Positions 33,040-44,689 of a DNA stretch of 64,000 nucleotides are shown here, one piece after another. The stretch's first letter is position 1. Each line of letters opens with the position of its first letter. The DNA comes from Trichobilharzia regenti (lineage: Eukaryota; Platyhelminthes; Trematoda; Strigeidida; Schistosomatidae), in the NCBI GenBank assembly GCA_944472135.2, contig OX235267.1, positions 37,975,312 to 38,039,311 on the forward strand. Direction: 5' to 3'. The position numbers and the translations under genes were made by a program. Under the pieces are notes generated by a model that searched no databases, was not told where the DNA came from, and saw only the letters and a program-made list of their open reading frames with translations.

Positions 33040-36000
33040 ATGAGAAGCACTTTGCAGTTGAACATCATCAATAGATTCAATATTAGTTTGAGAGTAATTA
33101 TGCTTTTAATTCATGCAAGTGTCTTTCTATTCATAGGTGAGAATTCTCCTGCTCACAGCTGTTCAAATCTTTCTATCCTTAGTTTGTATTATGATATTCA
33201 CCCATATGTGAGTTCCACGCATACAGATACATTGTTTCCTTTTTTATAGTTGTATCTTGCAGGAGTGGATTGTTAAATCTGTTTGGTTTGTATTCACCTC
33301 TGTGTAAGTCAGTATTATTCTTATCGATCTACATACCTTCCTCAGTGCTATTTTACTCTGTACAATAATCGCTTGGCTCTTCATCAGACTATACGTGAAT
33401 TCATTGGCCATTGACATAATATTTGCAGTATTGCTTGTAAGGCTTTTTTGTGAATTATTAATGATAATAACTAAATATCTAGTCTTGACTTAATCGATTT
33501 TTGATTATTTTCTGTATCAAGCTATTCATAATTCACAGGGTCTAAGTAATTTTCGAATGGTATATAAAAGTAAATTGAATGATGCTGTAGATGAGAAACT
33601 CTGTCTTGAAAAAGCTGGATCCAGAAGGAGACGCAAATCATATACCAACCGAATGGCGACGCCATACATCGTTGTCGAACAACTAACAGAATGACAGCCA
33701 ACTCCCTATGTCATCGATAGTATTGTTCATGAAGTAATTTGGAAGCTGCTTCTACACTAAGGGCAGTAATGCCATGAACATTCATAAACCTGATTCTACA
33801 GCTAGATGACAATATTACTAACGGAGGGATTGACAACGTGAATCTGATAGGTCTTCGAAGTGAGGATAAAAATAAGAAAGAGAAGGTTACCAGTTATCAC
33901 CTGTTATATCCCTGATTCTGATGTCTTTCATCATGGAGTAGAATGTGAGAAGCGAGAGGACCAGCATAAGTTGTGTCTACAAGAAGATACTCAAAAATCT
34001 GGAATTCGCATATGGTTTATTTGAATGTCACAGGCGAAAACCAACAAGTATTCAGAAGAGACAACGGACTAACGAAGAATGTGTCATCTGACAAATCTGA
34101 AGATGGAAATGAAGATGGAATGGACATAAGTTGAAGAGACTGTTAAGTGATAGCACGCACTTTTTATTCTAGTTGGACCCAAAGTGGAAATTACGTTTTG
34201 GGAGTCGCCTCCACGGAGGCACACAGTAGGTCATGAGATGAGTAGATCCACGCTAACGGACAATTGTGGTGGTGCCAAGTGAACTGCCCTGCAGAAAATG
34301 ATGACACTGAGATTTTGCTGTCCAAGACCTATGTTCTACTTGGAATCCAAGGGAATAATAATAGCAATAATAATATTGGAGAAATGAACAGCTATTTCGA
34401 AAGCTAGTGGGTACTCATAGCTGAAATTTCCCAATCTCGAACGGAACAACCGCATGACTTTCAATGGATCTCCAAATGACTCTTTTTCATGAAAACATTC
34501 ACTCAGTAACAATAATTACTCTCTGACGAGTCCCAAATAGGACGAAATGCGCATCCTGGATTCCACTGCTAGCCACCATCCACCAATTGTATAATAATTA
34601 CTCTCTGTTTAGCTAATAGTGTTTGAAAAGTAAGACAACTTGAATACTTTCTGGTATCCAACTTATCCCGTGACTAGTTATTTAACAGGGAGAAATTCTA
34701 AACACTGTGGAGAGAAGTGTTATAAGAACGTGGAGTCTTACGGAGCATGGCAGTGCCAGTTTCAACCACACCTTATTACTGCAGTCTATATATGCATACT
34801 TGTGAAGCTAGTTCCATCTTCAAAACTTCAAGGTTTTCCTCCAATTTTGTCCTTTCTTCAACTGTGCTTAGCTGACCACGGGCTCATTCAGTATAAATGA
34901 TGTGAATTACAGATCAAATGATATGTCACATTCACTTGGTATGTGATATATTTGCTTAGTTCTATTAATGGAATCACGGGAATCTATTATTTACGAATCT
35001 TATAATATGTGATATGAATTACTCTCCTCTCTCTAAAGTATACAGAGCCCATTGAGATTTGAAATTTAATTGTATTGAATACGGTTTAAATGATCATGTA
35101 TTCTTCTGTCTACTTATCTTTTCTGATTTTAGAACATATTTCTACCAATAACACTTTGCATAATATCACTAATTTTTGTACCGCTGTGGTGCGAGATATC
35201 TATGTGCGTTTCAGTTTGCATGGCTGTCTTCACGGGATTATTTGCTATAAAAATGGATCTATGGAGACCGAGTAGTAGCAAGTGGCTGATAAGTATGCTT
35301 GCCTCAATTGTAATCGTTGGTATTATCTCCTCTATTGTTCTTGCGTTACAAATTTACAATGAAGTAAGTTTTAATCGGTATAAATTTTAATATCTTGTAA
35401 TTTTCGAATTATTTTGCATCTCCGGTTGATGTTCAACAGCCTAGAAGATCTATATTTTGCGGATGAATTATGCCTGATGCCGTAAAACTCGAATTATGAA
35501 GCAGAGAAAACCAATAAGTTATCGGAAGAGGCTTGCGGTGAATACAGGAGTTCGGGAGGACGTAGGGAATAGAGAAATGATGGATACACTCAGGGGACAA
35601 CAAACACCAGTAACCATCAGCGAGAGAAATCCAAAGAGAGCCGCCTTTATCACTTACCTTGACTGAATTCTATCAACCACAGGTAGCATCAATGAGAATT
35701 TCAAAGCCACCCAGCATGGAATAGGGAGAAAGAGACAATCACTTACCGTTACTGTTGAATTTACGCAAAGCCATACAGCAACCAGCACAAGCAACCAGAC
35801 CCGAATTTTCAATACTAAAGTCAAGTCAGTGCGTCTATATAATTCAGAGAGTCAGGGGACGCCTCATCAGTGGTATTCGTGAATGCCTGCCACAAACTGT
35901 CATAAACAGATAATATCATTTGATGCTGAAGATCAGATAGAAAGTTGGAGAAGGCAAGCAACGCGAATCTCTGGCAACCAATAGGCCAATGACTTGTCGT

Positions 36001-39000
36001 CCAACATATCTGCTCAAAGAAATCGATATGGATTGGATATGCGCTGGTCAGATCGTCCTGTAACATCGTACATCGTGATCTATGGCTAAAATGTTTGATA
36101 GAGGATGAGTTATTGAATTGAATTTTTGATTTTCCCGTCGATTGATTGGACCGAAGTGCTCGGTCTCAGGTTGACATGTCGGCTTCTTGTGCAGATGCTT
36201 CGACGATGTCCGAGCATTTAGTTAGTATACAATTGGTGGATGGTGGCTAGCAATGGAATCCAGGGTAAAGCGCATTTCGTCCTATTTGGGACTCGTCAGC
36301 TGGATGTACCTGCATTTCTCAGTGAGTGATGATGTTCCCACCGAGGCTCGAACCCAGTACCCATAGTGGTCTAGTGGATAACGCCTTGGCGTTTGAAACT
36401 ATGGGCACTGGGTTCGAACCTCGGTGGGAACATCATCACTCACTGAGAAATGCAGGTACATCCAGATGACGAGTCCCAAATAGGACGAAATGCGCATCCT
36501 GGATTCCACTGCTAGCCACCATCCACCAATTGTAGAGGATGAGTTACTTTGCCGAAGGTGAGCAGCAGATGAGGAGTGAAAGAAAGGGTTGAAGTCAGTT
36601 GTGGAGATGGTTGAGGCGAGCGGGACGAACATTCACCACTGAAGCCCTATCTCTCATTCACAACTCAAGGAATGAACAATAACGAAGAAAACATTCATTT
36701 TCTGAGCGATATTCATTTCTTATTGTCGACGTATGAATAGTAAAACAGTTTATAAGCAGTCTGTTATTAAATTTCTATTGATCATTAAGATCGAAACAGA
36801 GTGTTTCTATTTGACCTTCTCAGTAGACGAAATATGTGCAAATGAATAGACTTCAGGATATACTAAATGGAAAGACTATGCTATGTAAACTGTCTTAACG
36901 GTCGGGTGTGTAGTTATTATTATTATTATTAATTTTTATTATTTCCTTTATTTCTTAGGAGAACATTAGGCTTCAGCTGGATATCTTCACTGCATTCGGT
37001 TCTGTGCCAAAGTTTTCATCTGGCTCCATGTCTGTCTATATACTTTCTTCTCCTCTTCGCATCACTCCCCCCTCCATGTCATCCTCTCACTGACGACCAA
37101 CTCGCCACTTCCCACTCGGGTTCCACTCGAGAGATGGTCTGGCGTTTGTTGTCACTTAATAGTTTGTTGTTGTAAGTATTTGTAATAGTAGTATTAGTAT
37201 TTCGCAATAACCGAATTAACAGAATTCAACCAGAACACAGAGAGGAATGAATTCAGGAATTTGTATTTGGTGGAATTATTATTCAATCCATATAAGAAAT
37301 ATATATTAACAAGCAACGGTAAATATTTAAACAATACAGAGATAGAAATTGTCAATCACCACATTTGTTTTCTCAGAGTATGGCTAATCTACCTCCATTG
37401 CTTCCTGCATATATGTTGCACAATCGGTTCCTGGTTGGTTCATTCATTGCTAGCGATCCCTGTTGCAGATCTTTTCTGGCCATCTAATCTTAAGTAGTTC
37501 ATTTATATGAAAAAGGATGGTTTGATGCAACTTACGGGTGGCTCGACTAGTTTTCCTTATGGTACATACATCTCATTAATCCACTAAAAAGCAGAAATGG
37601 TCTTCGAAATCACAGATAACCTCATATAGTAATAAACAATATGGGATTCATACATCATGAGGATTAGAAATACTCATTTATGTTTCTCTTATGTTCATTC
37701 AAATATCACATCGCTTACCTGTTTTTCCATTCATTCACTCTTCCTTTCAGATATCCATGAGGGTACTAGCTTTCTGTGCATTATTAGGATCCTTATATGT
37801 AGGTCACAATATTACTGGTTATATATACTGACGTATTATAATAATATATTGATATATTTTGGCGTAGTTGTGTTCTCTAGGCTGTGGGATGGTTTAGTTG
37901 AGTAACTTTCATTTATCCCAGCACATACTTCAGTTTTGAAATGAGCTTTCAACATTCTTCACGAGTTTATCAGTCATCTCTCGTGGCAGTCTTGAATATA
38001 ATTGTCTGTTTTCGTATATTTTCACAGCCTCAAGTCCATTTGTACGAGTATGTGCTGATAACGTTGCCTAGCAAGTTAATGAAAGCTTCATGACTGAACC
38101 ATCTCCCAGCTCAGAGTGCACAACTACACCGAACTCACTCACTTGAGCTACAAATCTTCCCAGCCACATTACTGATGTAATTTAATTCATTTTGTATGCG
38201 AGAATCACTGGAGAGAGTTATGAAGACAGTGAAAACAGCGAAAATAATATGCATAGAATAAACGTTCGGAGTGATATTGCTAATAACTGCTGAACATATA
38301 TTCAGCACTTCACCATTCCCGCCTAATTGCCAGCTCATTTAAAATTCGCAGGAATTTGCGCATTCTCACACAAAAAGAGTCCCTTTGTGGCGAATCCTGT
38401 TTATTGTCGATTCTAATCTCAGACTATTGCAGCCGACCATCATACCAGATGGAATAGAAATGATTAAAGTTGAAGTGACTGAAAAAGACACATAAATAGA
38501 ATAGCTGATTTGAGAACTCTTCTACAAACCTGTTCCACACTTCTTACAAATTAACACGTGTTAAAATTGGGACTGACTAACTGACTAAGTTATCAGCATG
38601 AAACCTGCACAAAATGCATCTGTTCAAGCACTAACACCATGTGGAACCCCATGTAAAACTAGACGAAAGCAATCAATGGAACAACAATCGTCGAACATAT
38701 TCGGAAGAGTTAGTGGTTACTTCAGGATTCATCAGGAAGTTCAAAACCTACTGATGTGTTGGTCTGTGTTCAGTCTAGAAATAAACCAATAAGAATTCGG
38801 CCCACGTAAGTGACCGCTATCCTGTCTGCAAATAACCAATCAGAATCAGCCAACTTGAATTAATGACTAGTATTTTATTGACCATGATTACAGATTGACT
38901 GGTTGACATATCTTTGGTGATATTTTGAATCATACTTTGCGGCTCACGTCGTAGTATTTTCTTGCTTGAGTAGTGAGGGTGATGGAAACAGGTAGCTGGC

Positions 39001-39699
39001 GTATAATGCTGTTGGTGTAGACAGCTCGGTGTATTCGTGATCAGCGTTTCTGTGTTCACTTCGGCGTCCCTATTTCACTCTCCGTGTATTGCCAAATATT
39101 ATATCTACATGATAACAAAAGGTACATACACGTGAATTGTCGCAAGCTGTCTCCTACTATGTTTCTAATGATTCTAATCATCCATAAGATCATCCTAAAT
39201 GTGTCACACCAATGGTCAAAGAATTAATAGACACGTTGTTGTGTTTGCCTGATAGCTTCCGCCCTTTCTCTCAATCTATTCTCAAAAAATAGAGAATAAA
39301 TGTCTGTATTTTTGTAAATTCACTGCAAAATATTTCTACTAATTATGAAGAAGCTTGTTAATATATCGCATCACTGGAACTATCATGCTAGTAAATGTTA
39401 AATAACTCGATTTTTAATTCTGTGCCTTATAAACTGTGATTTTTTTCGTGTTGATTTTATTATTTTAGATGATTTTTACGCTAGTTCAGTTGGTATGGAA
39501 AGATAAAGTGGCCCGCAGCAAATACATATTCATCTCGAGTTTTCTATACTTATTCTTCTTTGGAGTATTTTTTTTCATCCTCGTAGTTTCTCCTTCTAAA
39601 AACTTCCCTCCAAATCCCACCAATAATACGGGGAACTATTATTTCGAATTAATTAAACCTTTCCACTTTTTAAATGTATCACATAGATCAAGGCAATGA
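33040..39699 (+). CDS. Four-transmembrane protein, four exons
   Basis: Exons 33040-33136, 35215-35363, 37751-37798 and 39469-39699; 174 residues. Splice sites are CAG/GT-type (donors GTGAGA, GTAAGT, GTAGGT; acceptors GTTTCAG, CTTTCAG, ATTTTAG) and all junction phases agree (1, 0, 0). The model gives four hydrophobic segments: TM1 about residues 17-43 (spanning exons 1-2), TM2 58-82 (exon 2), TM3 89-110 (exons 3-4) and TM4 119-140 (exon 4). Short basic loops join TM1-TM2 and TM3-TM4, and a polar C-terminal tail of about 35 residues has an NNT sequon. It is a small membrane protein of unknown family: no tetraspanin CCG or claudin signature was seen. The introns hold RTE and alpha-repeat insertions. 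Coherent phases and topology across four exons are the main support; the first exon is the least certain. Confidence 0.6.
33600..34375 (+). mobile_element. Degenerate RTE in intron 1
   Basis: Scattered RTE landmarks on the plus strand: an AGPDG-like region is missing, but an IDSIVHEVIWKLL-like palm segment (33715-33755), GCTGAAACC-type thumb text (33960-34060) and the 3' end CCTATGTTCTACTTGGAATCCAAGGG (34329-34354) with AATAAT repeats are present. Dead. Confidence 0.65.
34511..34607 (+). mobile_element. 5'-truncated alpha-type SINE with target-site duplication
   Basis: The insert 34526-34592 starts within CTGACGAG of the hammerhead, keeps GTCCCAAATAGGAC, GAAATGCGCATC and CTGGATTCC, and ends CCACCAATTGT(AT). 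It is flanked by a perfect 15-base direct repeat, AATAATTACTCTCTG, at 34511-34525 and 34593-34607. The 5' strand of stem I is missing, so it cannot self-cleave. Confidence 0.85.
34608..35214. other. Intron 1 remainder, no feature recognised
   Basis: The 86-codon frame at 34640 has no motif and probably belongs to an unidentified repeat. Confidence 0.35.
36099..36546 (-). mobile_element. Inverted alpha-repeat (hammerhead SINE) insertion with TSD
   Basis: A 420-base insert (36113-36532) is flanked by a perfect 14-base direct repeat, TAGAGGATGAGTTA (36099-36112 and 36533-36546). It has two inverted parts. The plus-strand part 36353-36532 holds a tRNA-like head (A box TGGTCTAGTGGATAAC, B box GGGTTCGAACC) and the hammerhead. 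The minus-strand part 36352-36113 runs from the B box through the hammerhead to a longer 3' tail ending in AATTCAATTCAA. The CCAAATAGGACGAAA core identifies the schistosome alpha element, known to encode hammerhead RNA. Confidence 0.85.
36460..36504 (+). ncRNA. Alpha-type hammerhead, plus copy, core mutated
   Basis: Stem I ATCCAG (36460-36465) with CTGGAT (36499-36504); stem II GTCC/GGAC (36473-36476, 36483-36486); GAA 36487-36489; stem III ATGC/GCAT (36490-36497); cleavage-site C 36498. The invariant first core C is A at 36466, so it should be inactive. The minus copy (36305-36255) keeps CTGACGA but has lost the cleavage-side strand of stem III. Confidence 0.8.
36925..37145 (-). mobile_element. 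RTE 3' tail, minus strand (intron 2)
   Basis: The reverse complement reads GCTGAAGCCTAATGTTCTCCTAAG with ATT repeats, the RTE 3' end, preceded by RTE C-terminal UTR text like that at 63250-63450. Confidence 0.6.
38757..39116. mobile_element. Possible solo LTR (intron 3)
   Basis: A 360-base block begins TGTTGG and ends GATAACA, so its ends are TGTT...AACA inverted, and it is less AT-rich than its flanks. No convincing target-site duplication or internal LTR-element coding was found. Weak call; it could be any old repeat. Confidence 0.2.
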
Positions 39700-40814
39700 G
39701 TGACATATGAAGAAGTTTACAAACCATGTGAAATCTGATTCGTATTTCTGTAATTCGCCTTTATGATGAAAATGCTGCTTGATTCAACACTCATAGTTTT
39801 CATACATTTATTTCTCTTTATAAATTTGAATAAAGCAAGAATAACAGTCTGTGTGGAACAAGATGATACCATCATTTATTTCGTTGACTTTTCATCAGCT
39901 ATGTACGGCCTGAAGAAATTATCAAGTGTTTGATGTACAAAACAGTTTTAGCTAACGTGAAAATGTTACATGATATCAGTTAATGGCAGAAGACGCCGAA
40001 CTTAATAAACAGTGCTCAGAAAATTATGCTGACACAGTTTTAATTCAAAGAGCTCAATTTTAAACAGAACTAGCATATGGTTGTTATGGGGTTCTGTAGT
40101 AAGGACAAGAAGCGTGTAAGATGATGAGTAAACAATCTATGGAGTAACGATGTGTAAAGTTCAACTGAAGCCATAAGAACACGAGATAACCAAAGTCACA
40201 GTATGTAAAAGACTGAGTAGAAGCAAGGGCCAGGGATTACGCAGTCATCAAATGGAAGAAAGGACAAAGACATCCAGTTACCAGTGCAAAGAAAGATTGA
40301 TTGGGGGTTTCAGGCATTTGTTAGGGACTGCTTCTACAAATTTTAAAGGATTTTTCAGTGAATGTGTATTTGTAAGATGTCTGTTAACGGCACTGTTGTA
40401 ATAGTTTGTTTCATAAATTCATAGGCTTTTTGGTACATGTTCAGAAAATTGAAGTCGTGTTCCCTTCTTTCTGTTCATTGAATGTAACTGCTGCTGCAGA
40501 TACGTGCAAATCCGCGTATACTGTAACAGATAACACAGGCAGACTATATCTCGACTTTTGACTGCACCAGGGAGCAAATTGACCGACTAAGGGGAACTAA
40601 TTCGGTTGCAGGGTAGATTCTAGCTAATGAGGTACCTAATCTTCTGCTGACTATTCTGGCAGTTTTGACGCTTTTAAAATCGGGTTGAATGAATACTGTC
40701 TTTTTCCAGTGTGATTTGCTTATCATTTGAGTTTACACATCTTACATCCTTGGTAAGGAATTTCTTAGGTTAACCGTTGTTTTCCAGCATCGTTTCGTGA
40801 ATTTGAAATTCTTT
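39700..40814. other. No recognisable gene
   Basis: 3' flank of the four-TM gene. AATAAA occurs at 39829-39834, about 130 bases after the stop. A hammerhead-like fragment without the GAAA box occurs near 39915. No coding motif. Confidence 0.4.
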
Positions 40815-41637
40815 CTACAATTTTTCTGCAGAATATATTCTCCTGGCTCTGTAAAACAAAGTTTTCACCTGTGCTCATTTATAGCTATTTGAACGAAACC
40901 GATTAAGCTATGAGTATTGTCCATTCCATGTAGACTTTCGATAAACTGACCGCTGGACACTACCATCTTCCAGACGTTTCATAGCAATGTCAAGGAAGAA
41001 ATGAAACTTTCCGTCATTTTCATGTTCCATAATAAGTTCACTAATGCGTATGTGTGTCGTTGAATAATCTGAGTAGATGTGAAACATAATTTTCACTGTT
41101 AATAATTTCTGTACCTGTATATCTTCGCCCCAGTCTTGTTCATCCTGTGAAACTGTGTAGATTGTGTGGTACGCTCTCACATGATGAGTTCGATTGAAAT
41201 CCTGATATAGACAACAGTCAGATTCAGGTGACTAAGTGTGGATCTATGTTATGAGTAACCGCAAATTCATTCTATCTAGCACTCGCATTTCATCTGATGA
41301 TATGGTGAAGCACACGAACATAATTTCTAAAATAATAGCACAAATATTTAATAAGTAGTGGCCAACTGATTTACTGGGTGGTATTCGGATGCTTAAAGTA
41401 TCAAATTTTCAACCTCCGTTAATACCAGGATCGCAGTTCTTGATTGGTAGGGTCATTAAAAGCCGCTAGAATGGTTATAGATTTTATATTAGGTGGGTGG
41501 GTTTTGGTGGGATTTGAAAAAATACTTCATGAAGTAGTTCTTATGAAGAGAGAAAGCCAATTCTTTTCTGTATTCCGACAGACGTTAGTGTAAATGACTT
41601 CTTCAGAATTAGCTTATACCGCCGTCCACAGCGTTAT
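40815..41637 (-). mobile_element. Penelope-like fragment, mirror of 28747-29560
   Basis: The minus frame 41180-40908 is the same RT C-terminal fragment (FFLDIAMKRLEDG) and continues further (to about 40790) than its partner. Substitutions between the two are scattered. Confidence 0.75.
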
Positions 41638-43339
41638 AAGTGATGATGTAATGGTGAAACACACAAACATAATTTCTAAAACAGTTGCACAAATACTTAA
41701 TAGATAGTTGCTTAGTAATCTACTACATGGTGTTCAGATGTTTTGGGTAAATTATTTTTTACCTTGTAGATGAGTTCAAACCAAAAGTCTGTTGAGATAG
41801 GGTGATCAGTATTGACCAGTTATCTATTGATCGTGCTTCCTATTGCTCCACTTCTACCTCTTCGAAACCAAGTAGGATAGTGTTTCTGTCCCTTCTGCGA
41901 CAAAAGCCAAATCGAACAACTGATACACCTATGTGCACGCGAGCAGGTAAAGTGATCGATGCACATAGAATCAATCGTCCTTCAGTTCACTGAACAGTAG
42001 CGGCTGACTAGAAAACGCAGTTCTCAACAATGCTGAAATGAATGTCAGTTTTTAAGGTTGGAAGATCCTTCTTTTAAGTGTATAGCCAGCTGAGTCACCT
42101 TTGAACTCTAGCTTCCTTTACAGCGTTTCTGGTTTACAGATGGTGAGTCATATCTCATACGTTGGTGGAATTCCGTTTTCCACTAAGATTTTTCCTGTAA
42201 GAATTAATTCTTCCCCCATAGCACCAACATTACATATGCCCTGAATGTGACTGGCAAGAGATCCAGTCAGGTTTCACTTTCGACCAGCCAGGAACTTACA
42301 CGATTGTAGAAATCGATCATTTGACCATTCCATGTCAGCTTTTGAGATAAAGTGATCGATTCAGAGTGCCGTCAGCCCTCCTTGATAAGCTCACATTGAG
42401 AGAATGAATGATAGACTCGCTCTGTATTTCTTGTATGAATTTCATTGCTGGATAAAAACCATTAAATTTATATGATATATTATTCACACGTTTGTTTAAC
42501 CTACCTCACGGGAATTAATTGTAATAAATTCTGACTTTTGCATTTCGCGAAACAATACTACCCTAAGCATTGCATTCATTATATATTACAGGACGAGACA
42601 ACTGGCCAGTGCTTGCTGACATCTACTGATCTGTCTTAGTAATGTTGATTCGTGATGAAGTCTTCATTTTTGCTGCATCAATATTCTTGTTACGCAACAA
42701 CATCTCACGTCTGACAGTTACCATCATCATTAAATTTATTTATACACTAACCTCTTCATGTGTTACAGGGGATTTACTAATAGTAATTGGTTGGTTTGTT
42801 GATGTTTCTCTCAAAAAATATGATCACAGCCTTCACTGTCATGTGGTGGACTGCACTGGTCACGGGTTCTCATTAGAGCTTCAAGAACCCATCCATACAG
42901 TAGCCATCAGTGGGCTGGAGAACGAATAACAGATTACGGGTTTATACAGAATAACAATGGAACAGTCTTAAATGGGCTAATTGATTTGAAGACTGAATTT
43001 AATACTGATTGGCATTATACAGAAAATACTTGTCAGTGTTGGTGAGCACTGGATGGAGAACTAAAATGACGGCTGTTGCCTAATCATACGCTGGTTGGCA
43101 GACAACTGGTTAAAAACGGTCATTAATATTATTGTGATTTAAGTTGAGGTTTATTAACGTTTATCGACTTTGTGTTTTAAGGTCCTGTTGTTCTGATTCA
43201 CTGATAATGAAAAAATAAACAGTCTTGCTATTGCCATTGCATTTACTGATATTCTCGCGTCTGTCATCCCACATGATATTCTGAGGCACCGATTAGTCTT
43301 CGGGAATCAGCGCTATGTTCAGCTATGTTTTGCTATCTG
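41638..43339. other. No recognisable gene
   Basis: Contains frames at 41802 and 42642 with no motif. The block 42690-42790 resembles 44875-44975 (GTTACGCAACAACAT / ATTTATTTATAC... TGTTACAGG), so it is part of an unidentified repeat and the AG after TGTTAC is not good evidence for an exon. Confidence 0.4.
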
Positions 43340-44470
43340 GGCATTTGACAGTTTTGGATCTTACTTAACCATGAAGGAAGTGACTGCTCCAAACTAAATG
43401 GCTTTTTACCAGAAATCAGCCAGTGGTCCAAGAAAAACGCTCTAACCTCAAAACCCTCTAAATCCCAAACAGTCAATTTCACCTTAAGGCATAAATCTAA
43501 CCTCAACAAACTGGTTAGCACTCACGAGGTGTGCAACATTGATGGCAATGAAATTGAAACCAAGTCAGAAATTAAATACCTAGGCGTCATTCCATCTTCT
43601 GATCTTTCCTGGTCGTCTCATATCTTGATGATTTCTAAGAAAATATTCCCTCTTACCCTTTACATCAAGAAGTTAAGACATTGTGGTATAAACCAACCCT
43701 TACTACTACAATTCCTCAATTCTCGCATTCTGCCTATTACTCTCTATTGTTCCTCCTTAGTTTTTCTAGGGCTACTGAAGAAAGACTATACCTGATTACG
43801 CAGGATGTTAAAGGCTGTCAGCAGGGTAAGCAACGTGTCACTTAACCAGCTTGTTAATATTCTGGTTGACAGGCACATGGACTCATGTGAAAAATGGGCG
43901 AAATCCATTTTATCTAACTCACACCACCAACTTCATTCACAACTCTCCCCTTGTATCTCGTTAGGCAAATCCAGAGACCTATATAGAAAACTATATGCTC
44001 GCACTAGCAAGTACAAAAACTCAACCATACCCTACTAAGCTCGTGTTCTGTGCGATAAAGAAAGTATTAGGCGTGAAACCCTTAAGTTATTAAATAGTCA
44101 ATAGAACAACTGGATCTCGTCTTTCCAACTCATTTCATTTACAGGTGCGACGTTTTTCTTTCTTTCTTTCTTTTCCTTTTTCCTCTCTTTTTTCTGTTAT
44201 GTGCAGTTTTGTTTCTTTCTTCTGCTTAAGCCAGTAAATGTGCAGGCATCTACTTTTCTAACACCTTCAAAACACCCTGTTTAATTTTGGCTTTGCTACC
44301 GACATGCTAATATGTTGTTTTCAAAACTAACTGAGATTATGCTTAATCTATGTAGAATTTTATTTTATTGTTAATTTACTAACTGGATGCAATACTGTAG
44401 TAAAATTCTGAGAATTCCATTCTGTATCACAAGTACTGTTTTGGAATAAAGCAAATTATTATTAGTATTA
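43340..44470 (+). mobile_element. CR1-type LINE 3' part, plus strand
   Basis: 43380-44103 reads, with two in-frame stops, as a CR1 RT from SQWSKKNALTSKPSKS through the KYLGV box (43575-43590) and LPITLYCSSLVF to a LYARTSKYKNS segment. A 3' UTR with a CTTTCTTTCTTTC tract and an end in ATTATTATTAG follow. The C-terminal half matches the minus-strand copy at 27797-28545. Confidence 0.8.
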
Positions 44471-44529
44471 AAGAACGTTGAAAATTTGCTTCATTTCCGC
44501 AGTGTCTTCGAAACAGAACTGATCTTTGT

Positions 44530-44670
44530 AGTACAATCTGCGCTGGACAACTGTTTCATCCTATTTTGGAACTCTTCATCTATGTGCACCCACGATTTGA
44601 TTAGTTATCGAAGTCAAGACTTTTGAATTTATTCGAAATTATTCTCGTTGACCATTCAGCCTCCTTTTTG
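44530..44670 (-). mobile_element. SINE-h fragment, minus strand
   Basis: On the minus strand TAGATGAAGAGTTCC, AAATAGGATGAAACAG and TTGTCCAGCGC follow in the SINE-h hammerhead order, with the first core bases changed. Confidence 0.55.
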
Positions 44671-44689
44671 ATGGAGTTCATTGACCCGT

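Larger units (their letters stand above)
35440..36660 (+). mobile_element. RTE 3' half in intron 2, interrupted
   Basis: Plus-strand RT text including a DLYFADELCLMP-type catalytic box (35450-35485), thumb and C-terminal regions, and the 3' end GAAGCCCTATCTCTCATTC...AATGAACAATAA (36640-36682). It is split by the alpha-SINE insertion at 36113-36532. Confidence 0.7.

Noticed and set aside
34640..34900. 86-codon Cys-containing frame as another secreted gene
   Set aside because: No signal peptide, no splice-compatible leader exon, and no knottin spacing.
38757..39116. Full LTR retrotransposon
   Set aside because: Only one LTR-like block with TGTT...AACA ends; no gag-pol coding, no second LTR and no clear target duplication, so kept only as a weak solo-LTR call.
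42642..42929. 95-codon frame with hydrophobic N-terminus as a gene
   Set aside because: Part of it (42690-42790) recurs at 44875-44975 as a repeat. No splice or promoter support.
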